Shown here: positions 34,557 through 42,043 of the stretch, in pieces | How positions within the stretch are numbered: the stretch's first letter is position 1 | How the letters are laid out: each line of letters begins with the position of its first letter | Origin: Ardenticatenaceae bacterium | GTDB taxonomy: Bacteria; Chloroflexota; Anaerolineae; Promineifilales; Promineifilaceae | Reading direction: 5' to 3' | Assembly (NCBI GenBank): GCA_020634495.1 | Contig: JACKBR010000022.1 | Span: forward strand, 1 to 64,000 | Length of the DNA: 64,000 bases | Position numbers and translations under genes: made by a program | Notes under the pieces: model-generated | Database searches by the model: none | What the model saw: the letters and a program-made list of their open reading frames with translations, nothing else | What the model was told of the DNA's origin: nothing

Positions 34557-35264
34557 ATGACCACTATAACTAATTCAAACAACAGGGCTGAAATTTGGGA
34601 CAGCTTGCTTACCTTTATTTTCAGTCTGGTGTTGGGCGTTACGGGAGGTCTGGTTTTGTTGGGCACTGGCTGGCTGCTGGTGAATACCTCGGCGGGTGCT
34701 ACCATCGCCAACGCCCTGGTCATCACCGACAAGACGCCCTGGTATTTTTCGCGCTCAGCAGGCACGGTAGCTTACCTGCTGCTGGCTGGTTCCACCATTT
34801 GGGGGCTGCTGCTCAGCACCAAACTGATCAAAGAAATGGTTCCAGCGGCGCTGGCCCTGGCCATGCACAACATTTTGTCCTGGCTGGCGGTGCTATTCAC
34901 CGGGCTGCACGCCCTGGCGCTGCTGTGGGACAGCTTCTATACCTACACCCTGGCGGATTTAACCGTGCCTTTTGTTGGCCCTTACCGGCCTGGCTGGGTG
35001 GGGCTGGGAATCATTGGCTTTTACCTGATGTTCCTCACATCATTGAGCTTTAACTTCCGCAAGCAGATTGGGCAAAAGCGGTGGCGACAGCTCCATTATG
35101 CCACCTTTGCTGTTTACATCCTGGCCACCGTTCACGGGGCAATGGCCGGTACAGACAGCGGCAACCCAGGGATGCAGATGTTGTACTGGGGCAGCGGTTT
35201 GATCGTGCTCTTCTTAACCAATTACCGGATGCTTGTAGGCAGGGGGAAAACCGCTCGCGCCTAA
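34557..35264 (+). CDS. Ferric-reductase-like transmembrane protein
   Basis: A 235-residue membrane protein with about six helices. The FRD/YedZ heme-binding pattern shows as His in AMHNILSWLAVLFTGLHAL and LHYATFAVYILATVHGA, paired His residues on two helices that would hold two b hemes. It lacks a flavin/NADH reductase domain, so electrons must come from a partner. ApbE just upstream suggests a flavinylated partner. A SAGAT sequence after the first helix resembles, but does not match well, the ApbE target motif. GGAG precedes the ATG. Confidence 0.8.
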   Translation: MTTITNSNNRAEIWDSLLTFIFSLVLGVTGGLVLLGTGWLLVNTSAGATIANALVITDKTPWYFSRSAGTVAYLLLAGSTIWGLLLSTKLIKEMVPAALALAMHNILSWLAVLFTGLHALALLWDSFYTYTLADLTVPFVGPYRPGWVGLGIIGFYLMFLTSLSFNFRKQIGQKRWRQLHYATFAVYILATVHGAMAGTDSGNPGMQMLYWGSGLIVLFLTNYRMLVGRGKTARA

Positions 35265-35293
35265 AAACTTGGGTGGTTTTTTAGCTGGATGTG

Positions 35294-35328
35294 AACGGCC
35301 GTATTCGATGAGGATATGGCCGTTTTGC
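35294..35328 (+). terminator. Terminator-like hairpin with an octamer arm
   Basis: AACGGCCGTAT and ATATGGCCGTT form an imperfect hairpin followed by TTGCAT. One arm contains ACGGCCGT, the other a one-base variant. It probably ends the ApbE operon. Confidence 0.55.
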
Positions 35329-35429
35329 ATTATAATTACCCCACATTCTACTTAATCTTTTGTGCCCTCAGCGTAGAAACGGCCGTGGCATAAAGCACAT
35401 TTCATCGTTTTAGCATAGAAGGAGAAAAA

Positions 35430-36950
35430 ATGTCTTTGAAGAATTACTTTTTGCTCGGGCTATTCATTTTAAGTTGCCTGGTCTTCGGTGTTGATAAAAA
35501 CCAGCAAAAGGTGAGTGCCCAGCAAAGCGCAGTTGCCGTAGTTGAACCATTTATGATTAAAGATATTAATCCTGGAGGCGATTCAAACCCCTGGCAGTTT
35601 ACCGAAATGGATGGGAAAATTTATTTTACCGCGTCTACAGAAGAAAATGGGGAAGAGCTTTGGGTAACTGATGGCACTGAAGCGGGAACGTATATGGTAA
35701 AAGATATAAATCCATATGGCTCAAATGGCAGCGAGTTTGATAGCGAACCATTATTCATGACGGTCTACAAAAATGAACTGTATTTCCGGGCAACAAACAC
35801 GTTGACGGGTACAGAACTCTGGAAAAGTGACGGCACCGAAGCGGGAACTGTGCTGGTCAAAAACATCTATCTAGAAGATGGTATGGGGGCGGCTGAATCC
35901 TCAGACCCTTACGGGTTTGTAGAATTTAACGGTGAGCTTTTTTTTGTGGCTAAAGATTCAACAACAGATACAGCCAATGGCCTGTGGAAAACAGATGGTA
36001 CAGAGGCCGGCACGGTTCGGGTAGGAAACGTATTTGTTCATAATTATGGTTACAGCAGCCCTGTAATATTTGGCAATGCTATGTATTTTAACGGTTCATT
36101 AGATAAATTTAATGACAAAGAACTGTGGAAAAGTGATGGTACAGCGAGTGGAACAGTTTTAGTAAAAGATATAAACCCAGATTTTTTTGGACCTACACCG
36201 TCTAGTTCTGATCCAAAATTCCTAACAGTTGTGAATGATACCTTGTTTTTTGTGGCAAGCGGCTCTATCGGCAACGAAGAATTATGGAAAAGTGATGGTA
36301 CTGAAGTCGGCACTGTCCTTGTAAAGGACATAAGATCGGGGGCAGATCCATCGTTCCCAGATCGTTTAGTGAATATGAATGGCATTCTTTACTTTCGAGC
36401 CTCAGATAGTATGGAAAACAGTTACGAACTTTGGCGGAGTGATGGTACAGAAGCGGGCACTTATATGGTAAAAGACATTAATCCGCAAACGAATTATGCT
36501 GGCTTCCCGGCCCCGATATTGCCTGGCGGATATTTTAAACTGCCTGTCATGAATAGTGAACTTTATTTTTATGGCGCTGAGCTGACGAACGGAAATGAGC
36601 TTTGGAAAAGCGATGGCACAGAGGTTGGTACGGTTCTGGTTAAGGATATATTCCCCGGATTAGATAGCTCAAATCCACTCTGGTTTGTAACTGGCGGTGC
36701 GACACTGTATTTTACCGCCGATGATGGCGTAAATGGTATAGAGTTGTGGCAAAGTGATGGAACCAACGCAGGAACTGTGATGGTTAAAGATATTGCACCA
36801 GGGAATGATAGCTCAAATCCCCAATGGCTGGGTGTGGTTGGGAATTGGCTATTTTTCAGTGCAAATGATGGTGTCCATGGCCGGGAATTATGGACGATGT
36901 TGTTGGCCGAATTGGACGAGAGCATGTACCTGCCAACGGTGCTGAGATAG
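35430..36950 (+). CDS. Secreted ELWxxDGTxxGT repeat protein
   Basis: A 506-residue surface or secreted protein with a signal peptide (1-30). It has eight repeats of the ELWxxDGTxxGT type, such as ELWKSDGTEAGTVLVKNI and ELWQSDGTNAGTVMVKDI, spaced about 50 residues, plus a ninth partial one near the end. The repeats are beta-propeller-like. The C terminus is MYLPTVLR, matching the YLPxVLR ending seen on many secreted Chloroflexota proteins. The gene is AT-richer than its neighbours and has no ACGGCCGT in 1.5 kb. A TATAAT at 35331-35336 may be its -10. Confidence 0.85.
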   Translation: MSLKNYFLLGLFILSCLVFGVDKNQQKVSAQQSAVAVVEPFMIKDINPGGDSNPWQFTEMDGKIYFTASTEENGEELWVTDGTEAGTYMVKDINPYGSNGSEFDSEPLFMTVYKNELYFRATNTLTGTELWKSDGTEAGTVLVKNIYLEDGMGAAESSDPYGFVEFNGELFFVAKDSTTDTANGLWKTDGTEAGTVRVGNVFVHNYGYSSPVIFGNAMYFNGSLDKFNDKELWKSDGTASGTVLVKDINPDFFGPTPSSSDPKFLTVVNDTLFFVASGSIGNEELWKSDGTEVGTVLVKDIRSGADPSFPDRLVNMNGILYFRASDSMENSYELWRSDGTEAGTYMVKDINPQTNYAGFPAPILPGGYFKLPVMNSELYFYGAELTNGNELWKSDGTEVGTVLVKDIFPGLDSSNPLWFVTGGATLYFTADDGVNGIELWQSDGTNAGTVMVKDIAPGNDSSNPQWLGVVGNWLFFSANDGVHGRELWTMLLAELDESMYLPTVLR

Positions 36951-36982
36951 ATTTATTTAGTAGAAGTGGTGAATGATTGTGA

Positions 36983-37015
36983 ACGGCCGTATTTTCTCAA
37001 AATACGGCCGTGTTT
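36983..37015 (+). terminator. Terminator made of two ACGGCCGT octamers
   Basis: ACGGCCGTATTTT (36983-36995), a 3-base loop and AAAATACGGCCGT (36999-37011) form a perfect hairpin followed by GTTTTC. It follows the ELWxxDGT gene. Confidence 0.8.
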
Positions 37016-37055
37016 TCTTCTGGCTTCAATTCCCAACAATGAATAAAATAACTGA

Positions 37056-38309
37056 ATGGCAAAAACATTCCAACATTCAGCTCAGCTCATCCTTTTGTTC
37101 ATTTTGGCCACCCTGCTGGTGGCTTGCGGGGGAGAAGAATCGCCCAACCCAGTTAGTGCGGCAGAAGCAACCGCTCCAGTTGAGATTGCTGCGGAGGAAA
37201 CGGCCGTGTCCTCCCCCGCCACCGCAACGCTGCCTCCACCAGTTGTTCCCACGGTTACCCTGCCGCCGCCAGCCATTGTTAACAATGAGCCAACCCCAAC
37301 CGCCATGCCAACCGCCACCGCTACGCCAGAACCCGTAGCCATCTACAGCGCCGCAGATTTTGGCACGGATCGCAATCCGCTGACCGGTGAACGAATGGCC
37401 GATCCGTCTGTGTTGGAAAGACGGCCGTTAGCCATCAAAATTTCCAACAATCCCGCCAGCTATACTCGACCCCAGCACGGCATTGGCCAGGCCGACATTG
37501 TGTTTGAGCACGTTACCGAAACCAACATTACCCGCTTCACGGCCATCTTTTATGGCCAAACGCCGCCAGATATTGGCCCGATTCGCAGCGCTCGCCTCAT
37601 CGATAAAGAACTGCCCGCCATGTACGATGCCGCCATTGTCATGTCTGGCTCCCATCCGCGAATCCTCCAGGCGATTGCCGAATCAGACATCGGCGACCGA
37701 ATCTACCGGGAGACAACCACTGGCTACTATCGCAAGGAAGATGACCCAAATATTCCCTTCGAACACACCCTGTACGCCGATCCGGTGGGGCTGTGGGAAG
37801 CGGTTGAGTGGGGCCATGACAACCGTGCCCCGCATTTCACCACAACGATGGCCTTCGACACCACGCCGCCGCCTGATGGCGAACCGGCCAGCTATGTGGA
37901 GCTGCACTATTCAACCTGGTCTGAGGTGATTTGGGAATATGATGCGGCAGACGGCCGTTATTACCGCACGGTGGATGGGGAAACCTTTGTCGATGGCAAC
38001 AATGACGAACAAGTCAGCGCCGCCAACGTCATTATCCTCTATGCCCCGCACCAGTTCGACCGCTCCATTTGCGTTTACCCGCGTGAGGATGGCGGCTGCG
38101 ACCTGTACACCACCGAAATCCAGATTTGGGGCCGGGGCTATGCCATGCTCATCCGTGATGGCCAAAAATATGACGTCACCTGGCTGCGCCAAAACCGCAG
38201 CGATATGTTCACCTTCATCGATAACGAAGGCAACCCCGTGCCGCTGCAAGTGGGCAACACCTGGTTTCAGGTGGTTCCCTTCTACTACGATGACCCCATC
38301 ATCGAGTAA
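37056..38309 (+). CDS. DUF3048 lipoprotein (YerB-like)
   Basis: A 417-residue lipoprotein. The signal sequence ends in the lipobox LLVACGG, so it is anchored outside the membrane at Cys25 or nearby. A Thr/Pro/Ala linker (to about residue 100) leads to the N-terminal DUF3048 domain (NPLTGERMADPSVLERRPLA, then IKISNNPASYTRPQHGIGQADIVFEH) and the DUF3048 C-terminal domain (VIILYAPHQFD to YDVTW). The biochemical role of YerB-type proteins is unknown. It is flanked by an octamer terminator upstream. Confidence 0.88.
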   Translation: MAKTFQHSAQLILLFILATLLVACGGEESPNPVSAAEATAPVEIAAEETAVSSPATATLPPPVVPTVTLPPPAIVNNEPTPTAMPTATATPEPVAIYSAADFGTDRNPLTGERMADPSVLERRPLAIKISNNPASYTRPQHGIGQADIVFEHVTETNITRFTAIFYGQTPPDIGPIRSARLIDKELPAMYDAAIVMSGSHPRILQAIAESDIGDRIYRETTTGYYRKEDDPNIPFEHTLYADPVGLWEAVEWGHDNRAPHFTTTMAFDTTPPPDGEPASYVELHYSTWSEVIWEYDAADGRYYRTVDGETFVDGNNDEQVSAANVIILYAPHQFDRSICVYPREDGGCDLYTTEIQIWGRGYAMLIRDGQKYDVTWLRQNRSDMFTFIDNEGNPVPLQVGNTWFQVVPFYYDDPIIE

Positions 38310-38320
38310 ACATTCATCGT

Positions 38321-38337
38321 GGAGTGAGCATCCTCAG
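38321..38337. repeat. Fragment of the GGAGTGnGCATCCTC repeat
   Basis: GGAGTGAGCATCCTCAG is followed by a TGCTGAGTGGAATCGAAG phrase. Related copies lie at 42577-42627 (with both arms) and 63713-63738. Confidence 0.6.
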
Positions 38338-38443
38338 GCTTGTGCTGAGTGGAATCGAAGTATGCAAACGGCCGTTTAGAGCCGCATCTGAGAATGCTTT
38401 CTCCTCTCTTTTTTCAAGATTTTCCTCAGAAAAGGTTGAACTT

Positions 38444-39325
38444 TTAGTCGCGGAGGTTTTGAAAGGTGAGCCGCCAGCCGCCGCTGAAGCCGCTGGCACA
38501 TTCCTCAATACGCAAGCCGCTTACTTCGGGGCTGCCGTCTGGTAGGCGCACGGTGTAAGAAATGTCGGGCGACATTGCAAAATCGGCATAGCCACGGCCG
38601 TTTTCCGGCTTGAATCCAGTAAAAAAGCGATCACGGCCGTTTTGCCAGGTCACCTCTATCTCGATCCCTGGAGAATCATTCAAAAGCGCATCCAGCACAA
38701 TCACTTCAATGCGGCTAATGGCTTCGTCGTCGCTGCACAGGCGGGTTTGCTCCGTGAGGCGGTAATTGGGTTGGGGCGTGGCGGTGGCTGGGCGGGTGGC
38801 CGTGGGCGGCACGGTTGCGGTGGGTGTGGGAACGGCCGTTCCCGTTGGGCGGGGCGTGTTGGTGGGAGTGGTCACAATGGCTGGGGTTGGCGTGGGCTGT
38901 AGCGTAGACGCAGGCAGCGTGGGGGCAAACAGGGCAATTGCCTGCCCCTCAGCGCCCAATTGCCGGGCCACTACGGCCAGTTGTTCTAAAAGCGGGGCCG
39001 GACGTTGTTGGCGAACGGCCGTTTCCAGCAAATCATTCACCGTTTGGGCAATCTCAGGATCGTCCAGCGCTGCCAGCCGCTGCTGAGCCAGGGGCCAATT
39101 TTCATTCACGGCATAGCTCTGGCTTACCAAAATAATGTACTCTTCCCGGTAAGGGTCGCTAAACCGCGCCGGGCTGGCATCTGTAAAAATGACCGGATCA
39201 ACCACCCAGGCGTAATACAAACCGCCAACCAGCCCAACGATCAGGCTAAGCAGCAGCCAGCCAGTTGAGCTTAAACGCCGCCAAAAAGGAAGCGGACGCT
39301 GCCGTCGGCGGGGCGGCGGGGTCAT
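38444..39325 (-). CDS. Membrane-anchored protein with Thr/Pro linker, paralogue A
   Basis: A 293-residue protein of unknown function. A basic N terminus and one transmembrane helix (STGWLLLSLIVGLVGGLYYAWVV) are followed by a conserved segment (DASPARFSDPYREEYIILVSQSYA, then a helical region to about 140) shared with the next gene. A Thr/Pro linker follows (about 140-190), then a small C-terminal beta domain (about 195-293) with a Cys pair (LCSDD and EECASG). Its start overlaps the stop of the upstream gene by 4 bases, so the two are coupled. The short helical region suggests a TPR-like or scaffold role. Confidence 0.75.
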   Translation of the reverse strand: MTPPPRRRQRPLPFWRRLSSTGWLLLSLIVGLVGGLYYAWVVDPVIFTDASPARFSDPYREEYIILVSQSYAVNENWPLAQQRLAALDDPEIAQTVNDLLETAVRQQRPAPLLEQLAVVARQLGAEGQAIALFAPTLPASTLQPTPTPAIVTTPTNTPRPTGTAVPTPTATVPPTATRPATATPQPNYRLTEQTRLCSDDEAISRIEVIVLDALLNDSPGIEIEVTWQNGRDRFFTGFKPENGRGYADFAMSPDISYTVRLPDGSPEVSGLRIEECASGFSGGWRLTFQNLRD

Positions 39326-39705
39326 GGCGTGGCCTCCGGCGTGGCGGGCAGGTAGGGAGCCATGGCCGGGGTGTATTGGCCAATGTCGTTCGCCAGTCGC
39401 GTTAAGCGTCGGATAGCGCCCTCATCATCCTGCCGCAAAATCATTTCAATCAGCACCTGAAGCACGTATTCTGGCCCGCCTTCTCCTAAATCTTCTATGC
39501 GCTGTTGGGCGGCTGGCAGATTGCTGTCTAAAGCGTAGCTGTCGGCAATAAGCTGAACGTAATCACGGCGATATTTATCTTCTAGCACGGTGGGGTTGGC
39601 GTCGGTGAACTCGGTGGGCCAGAAGACCCAGCCAATGGCCAGACCCAGGCCGATGCCAATGGCCAGACCTAGCAAAATAAAAATGGGGGTGGGGATGCGT
39701 TTCAT
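39322..39705 (-). CDS. Membrane-anchored small protein, paralogue B
   Basis: A 127-residue protein with one N-terminal transmembrane helix (IFILLGLAIGIGLGLAIGWVF). The segment DANPTVLEDKYRRDYVQLIADSYALDSNLPAAQQRIEDL is clearly related to the same part of the downstream protein. It lacks the linker and C-terminal domain. The ATGA overlap with the next gene indicates coupled translation and probably a complex of the two. Function unknown. Confidence 0.75.
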   Translation of the reverse strand: MKRIPTPIFILLGLAIGIGLGLAIGWVFWPTEFTDANPTVLEDKYRRDYVQLIADSYALDSNLPAAQQRIEDLGEGGPEYVLQVLIEMILRQDDEGAIRRLTRLANDIGQYTPAMAPYLPATPEATP

Positions 39706-39728
39706 AAAAAATCAGACCCTCACCCCAG

Positions 39729-39751
39729 CCCTCTCCCTCGCAGGGAGAGGG
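39729..39751. repeat. CCCTCTCCCT hairpin
   Basis: CCCTCTCCCT and AGGGAGAGGG are separated by three bases. The phrase CCCTCACCCCAGCCCTCTCCC is a dispersed repeat type seen in many bacterial genomes. It lies between the paralogue pair and the tRNA gene. Confidence 0.6.
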
Positions 39752-39814
39752 AGACAATTCCCTTTCGTTCACAGGGGAAGGGTTAGGGTAAGGTGTACGG
39801 TTTGCAATTGACAT

Positions 39815-39931
39815 AAAAAAAGAGTTACCCGCTAACGAGCAACCCTTAAATACTGGCGACGGGTAGAATCTTCCGTTTTTGCCAGAGTTGGCCGGAGCCA
39901 GTATCAATTTGCCCAGCCCCTTAGCGGGGCT
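39815..39931 (-). ncRNA. Candidate structured RNA downstream of tRNA-Leu with terminator
   Basis: On the minus strand, starting about 50 bases after the tRNA, several stems follow in order: AGCCCC/GGGGCT (39926-39931 with 39915-39920), an outer stem ATACTGGC/GCCAGTAT (39897-39904 with 39850-39857) enclosing GCCA/TGGC and ACGG/CCGT hairpins, and a terminator stem of 10 pairs (39836-39845 with 39822-39831) followed by seven T. I do not recognise a known RNA class. It may be a processed 3' product of the tRNA transcript or an independent small RNA. Confidence 0.45.
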
Positions 39932-39983
39932 TATAATCCAGCAGATTTGCCGGATAATCATCCAGTAAAAACGAGATGATCAA

Positions 39984-40065
39984 TGCCGAAGGTGGGAATC
40001 GAACCCACACTCCCGAAGGAACACGAGTTTGAGTCGTGCGCGTCTGCCAGTTCCGCCACTTCGGC
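39984..40065 (-). tRNA. tRNA-Leu (anticodon CAA)
   Basis: The gene reads GCCGAAG at the 5' end and CTTCGGC plus discriminator A at the 3' end. The anticodon stem CACGA/TCGTG holds the loop CTCAAAC (anticodon CAA, reads UUG). It has a long class II variable arm (TCCTTCGGGA) and T-arm GTGGGTTCGATTCCCAC. The length of 82 bases fits tRNA-Leu. The CCA end is not encoded. Confidence 0.95.
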
Positions 40066-40121
40066 CAGATTTCAGGACGTGCGGGAGTATAGTTCATGGT
40101 TTTTTTTCTGTCAATAACGAT

Positions 40122-40195
40122 GGGGAGAGTGAAAAGTGATAAGTAAAAAGTGATTAGAAAGGGCATACTTTTTACTTATCACTTTTTACTTTCCT
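40122..40195. repeat. Tandem-arm hairpin repeat, AAAAGTGA family
   Basis: Left arm AGTGAAAAGTGATAAGTAAA faces right arm TACTTTTTACTTATCACTTT. It lies between tRNA-Leu and the ECF sigma gene, ending 16 bases before that ATG. Confidence 0.85.
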
Positions 40196-40211
40196 CCCAA
40201 TTCTGCCGACA

Positions 40212-40805
40212 ATGGATGAAGTAAAACTCATAGAGCAGGCCCAACAAGGAGACGTTCAGGCGTACAACGCGCTTGTTTTGCACTACCAGCAGGTGGTGTA
40301 CAACGTCGCCTATCGCATCATGGGCGATCCGCAGTCGGCGGAGGACGCGGCGCAAGAGGCGTTCATCTCTGCTTACAAGGCGCTGAACAAGTTCCAGGGC
40401 GGCAATTTTAAGGCGTGGCTGCTGCGAATTACCACCAATGGCTGCTACGATGAGCTGCGCCGCCGCAAGCGCCGTCCGCAATCTTCCCTGGAAAGAATCA
40501 CGGATGACAATCAGGAGTCTTTTGCCTTTTTGCGCGATCCGGCCATTGGGCCAGAAAGGCGGCAGCAGCAGATGGAGCTGATTCAAGCCATTGAGGAATG
40601 TTTGCAAAATTTGCCGGACGATCAGCGGGTAACGGCCGTTCTCTGCGATGTTGAAGGGTACGATTACAACGCCATTGCCGACATGACGGAAGTGTCGCTC
40701 GGCACCGTAAAATCGCGCGTCAGCCGGGCGCGGGCAAAGCTGCGCGACTGTTTACAGGGCTTTAAGGAACTTTTACCGGAAAACTATCGTTTACAGGGTG
40801 AATAA
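40212..40805 (+). CDS. ECF-type RNA polymerase sigma factor
   Basis: A 197-residue alternative sigma factor. Region 2 spans about 10-90 (YNVAYRIMGDPQSAEDAAQEAFISAYKAL, with the core-binding and -10-melting segments RITTNGCYDELRRRKRR). Region 4 spans about 125-185 (LPDDQRVTAVLCDVEGYDYNAIADMTEVSLGTVKSRVSRARAKL), with the -35-reading helix-turn-helix. There is no region 1.1 or 3. The downstream gene encodes a two-helix membrane protein that is its probable anti-sigma factor. A tandem-arm hairpin lies between them. Confidence 0.93.
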   Translation: MDEVKLIEQAQQGDVQAYNALVLHYQQVVYNVAYRIMGDPQSAEDAAQEAFISAYKALNKFQGGNFKAWLLRITTNGCYDELRRRKRRPQSSLERITDDNQESFAFLRDPAIGPERRQQQMELIQAIEECLQNLPDDQRVTAVLCDVEGYDYNAIADMTEVSLGTVKSRVSRARAKLRDCLQGFKELLPENYRLQGE

Positions 40806-40814
40806 CGGTGTAAA

Positions 40815-40902
40815 AGTATGCAAGTGGCAAGTCTGCAAGTAGGCAAGGTGCAAGTGAAATCAACCACTTGCAAACTGGCAAACTTGCAGACTTGCAAACT
40901 AA
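40815..40902. repeat. Tandem-arm hairpin repeat, GCAAGTCT family
   Basis: Units such as GCAAGTGGCAAGTCTGCAAG face CTTGCAAACTGGCAAACTTG. The element fills the sigma/anti-sigma spacer and ends 2 bases before a short ATG, so it could set the ratio of the two proteins. Confidence 0.85.
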
Positions 40903-40908
40903 AATGAA

Positions 40909-41964
40909 ATGTTTGATTTTTTGCGGAACCTAACGAAATCAGCCGAGGAAAAACGGCAGGAAACCATCGCAGCCTATGTGGATGGGGCGCTGCACGGCCG
41001 TTCCCGGCAGCAGTTTGAGCAGGAGATGGCTCAAGATGAGGGGCTGCGCCAGGACGTGGCGCAGCTTCGCCTGATCAAGCAGAGCCTGCGCCAGCTGCCG
41101 CAGCGGGAAGTGCCGCGCAATTTCATCCTGGACCCTGCCAAATACGGCCGTCCCGCGCCACAGCCCTGGGTAAAAGCGTACCCTGTTTTACGCACCGCCA
41201 CAGCCATGACCGCTTTCTTCCTGATTTTTGCCTTTGCCGCCGGAATTTTTACTGGCCTTGGCAGCGGCGAGCCAATATTGGTTGCGCCTGCTGGCGATGT
41301 GGCTCAAGTGGAGTCGGTAGAAGTGACCCGCGTGGTAACAGAAGTTACGGAATCGCAAGCATTTGAGGCTGAAGTTGAAACCTCTGAAGAAGATGGCGAT
41401 GCCGCCAGCGATGAGGCCGAGCCAGTTGAAGAATCCGCCGCTGCCGACGTAGCTGCCGAAGCGGAAGAGGCTGTGGCAATGGATGAAGAAGTGGTTGTTG
41501 AAGAAGCAATGGCCGAGGAAGAGATGGCCGAGGAAGAAACGACTGAAGAGGAAGCGCCGCCTGCGGCTACGGCCGTTCCCGGCTTATCGGACACAGTTCA
41601 AGAAGACACCACCGAAGAAGGTGCCCCAGCGTCAGAACCGGTGATTGCCCCCACACTGGCCCTCTCGCCAACGCCGACCGTTTCCACGTTGCCTCGCGTA
41701 ACGCCGCCCACGCCGCTGCCTGATCGAGAGATGGAGCTTGAGCAGGCGCAGGACGATGGCGGAGCAAACGATGTGGTGGCCGACGTGCCAGAAGCGGAAA
41801 CGTCAACAGAAAATGTGCCAGCAACGGCCGTTCCCGCCGAAGATGAGGTGCAGGCAACTCGTGTATCCCCCTTGTTCGATCCGCTGTTGGTTTTGCAAAT
41901 TGGGCTGGGTGTGCTCCTGCTCGCCCTGGCTGGCCTCACCTTCTACGCCCGCCGCCAAAGATAA
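40909..41964 (+). CDS. Probable membrane anti-sigma factor
   Basis: A 351-residue protein. The cytoplasmic N terminus (about 1-80; IAAYVDGALHGRSRQQFEQEMAQDEGLRQDVAQL, then REVPRNFILDPAKYG) resembles anti-sigma domains but has no Cys, so no zinc HxxxCxxC motif. One transmembrane helix lies at about 92-115. A long extracytoplasmic segment follows, very rich in Glu/Ala/Val and later Pro/Thr. A second transmembrane helix lies at about 323-345 with a basic tail. It directly follows the ECF sigma gene. Confidence 0.75.
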   Translation: MFDFLRNLTKSAEEKRQETIAAYVDGALHGRSRQQFEQEMAQDEGLRQDVAQLRLIKQSLRQLPQREVPRNFILDPAKYGRPAPQPWVKAYPVLRTATAMTAFFLIFAFAAGIFTGLGSGEPILVAPAGDVAQVESVEVTRVVTEVTESQAFEAEVETSEEDGDAASDEAEPVEESAAADVAAEAEEAVAMDEEVVVEEAMAEEEMAEEETTEEEAPPAATAVPGLSDTVQEDTTEEGAPASEPVIAPTLALSPTPTVSTLPRVTPPTPLPDREMELEQAQDDGGANDVVADVPEAETSTENVPATAVPAEDEVQATRVSPLFDPLLVLQIGLGVLLLALAGLTFYARRQR

Positions 41965-41985
41965 TAGAACCGAAATTAAATTTCA

Positions 41986-42025
41986 CGCAATGGCGCAAAG
42001 TTTTGTTTCTCTTTGCGCCATTGCG
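41986..42025. repeat. Perfect 15-base hairpin CGCAATGGCGCAAAG
   Basis: CGCAATGGCGCAAAG (41986-42000) and its exact complement (42011-42025) surround a 10-base loop between the anti-sigma and NUDIX genes. No T-run follows. It is of the same general kind as the other spacer hairpins. Confidence 0.75.
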
Positions 42026-42043
42026 GGAGACCTTTTAACCAGA

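Noticed and set aside
34600..34720. SAGAT in the ferric-reductase-like protein as a true ApbE flavinylation site
   Set aside because: The known motif needs a preceding Asp and a S/T-G-A-S/T core with a fixed context; here only GAT fits, so it is kept as a possibility and not annotated.
35640..36900. Regularly spaced similar sequences that could suggest a CRISPR array
   Set aside because: They are about 150 bases apart, in one open frame, and encode the ELWxxDGT protein repeats.
39804..39825. Plus-strand promoter at TTGACA (39809-39814)
   Set aside because: No -10 box at the proper distance and no plus-strand gene downstream except across the tRNA.
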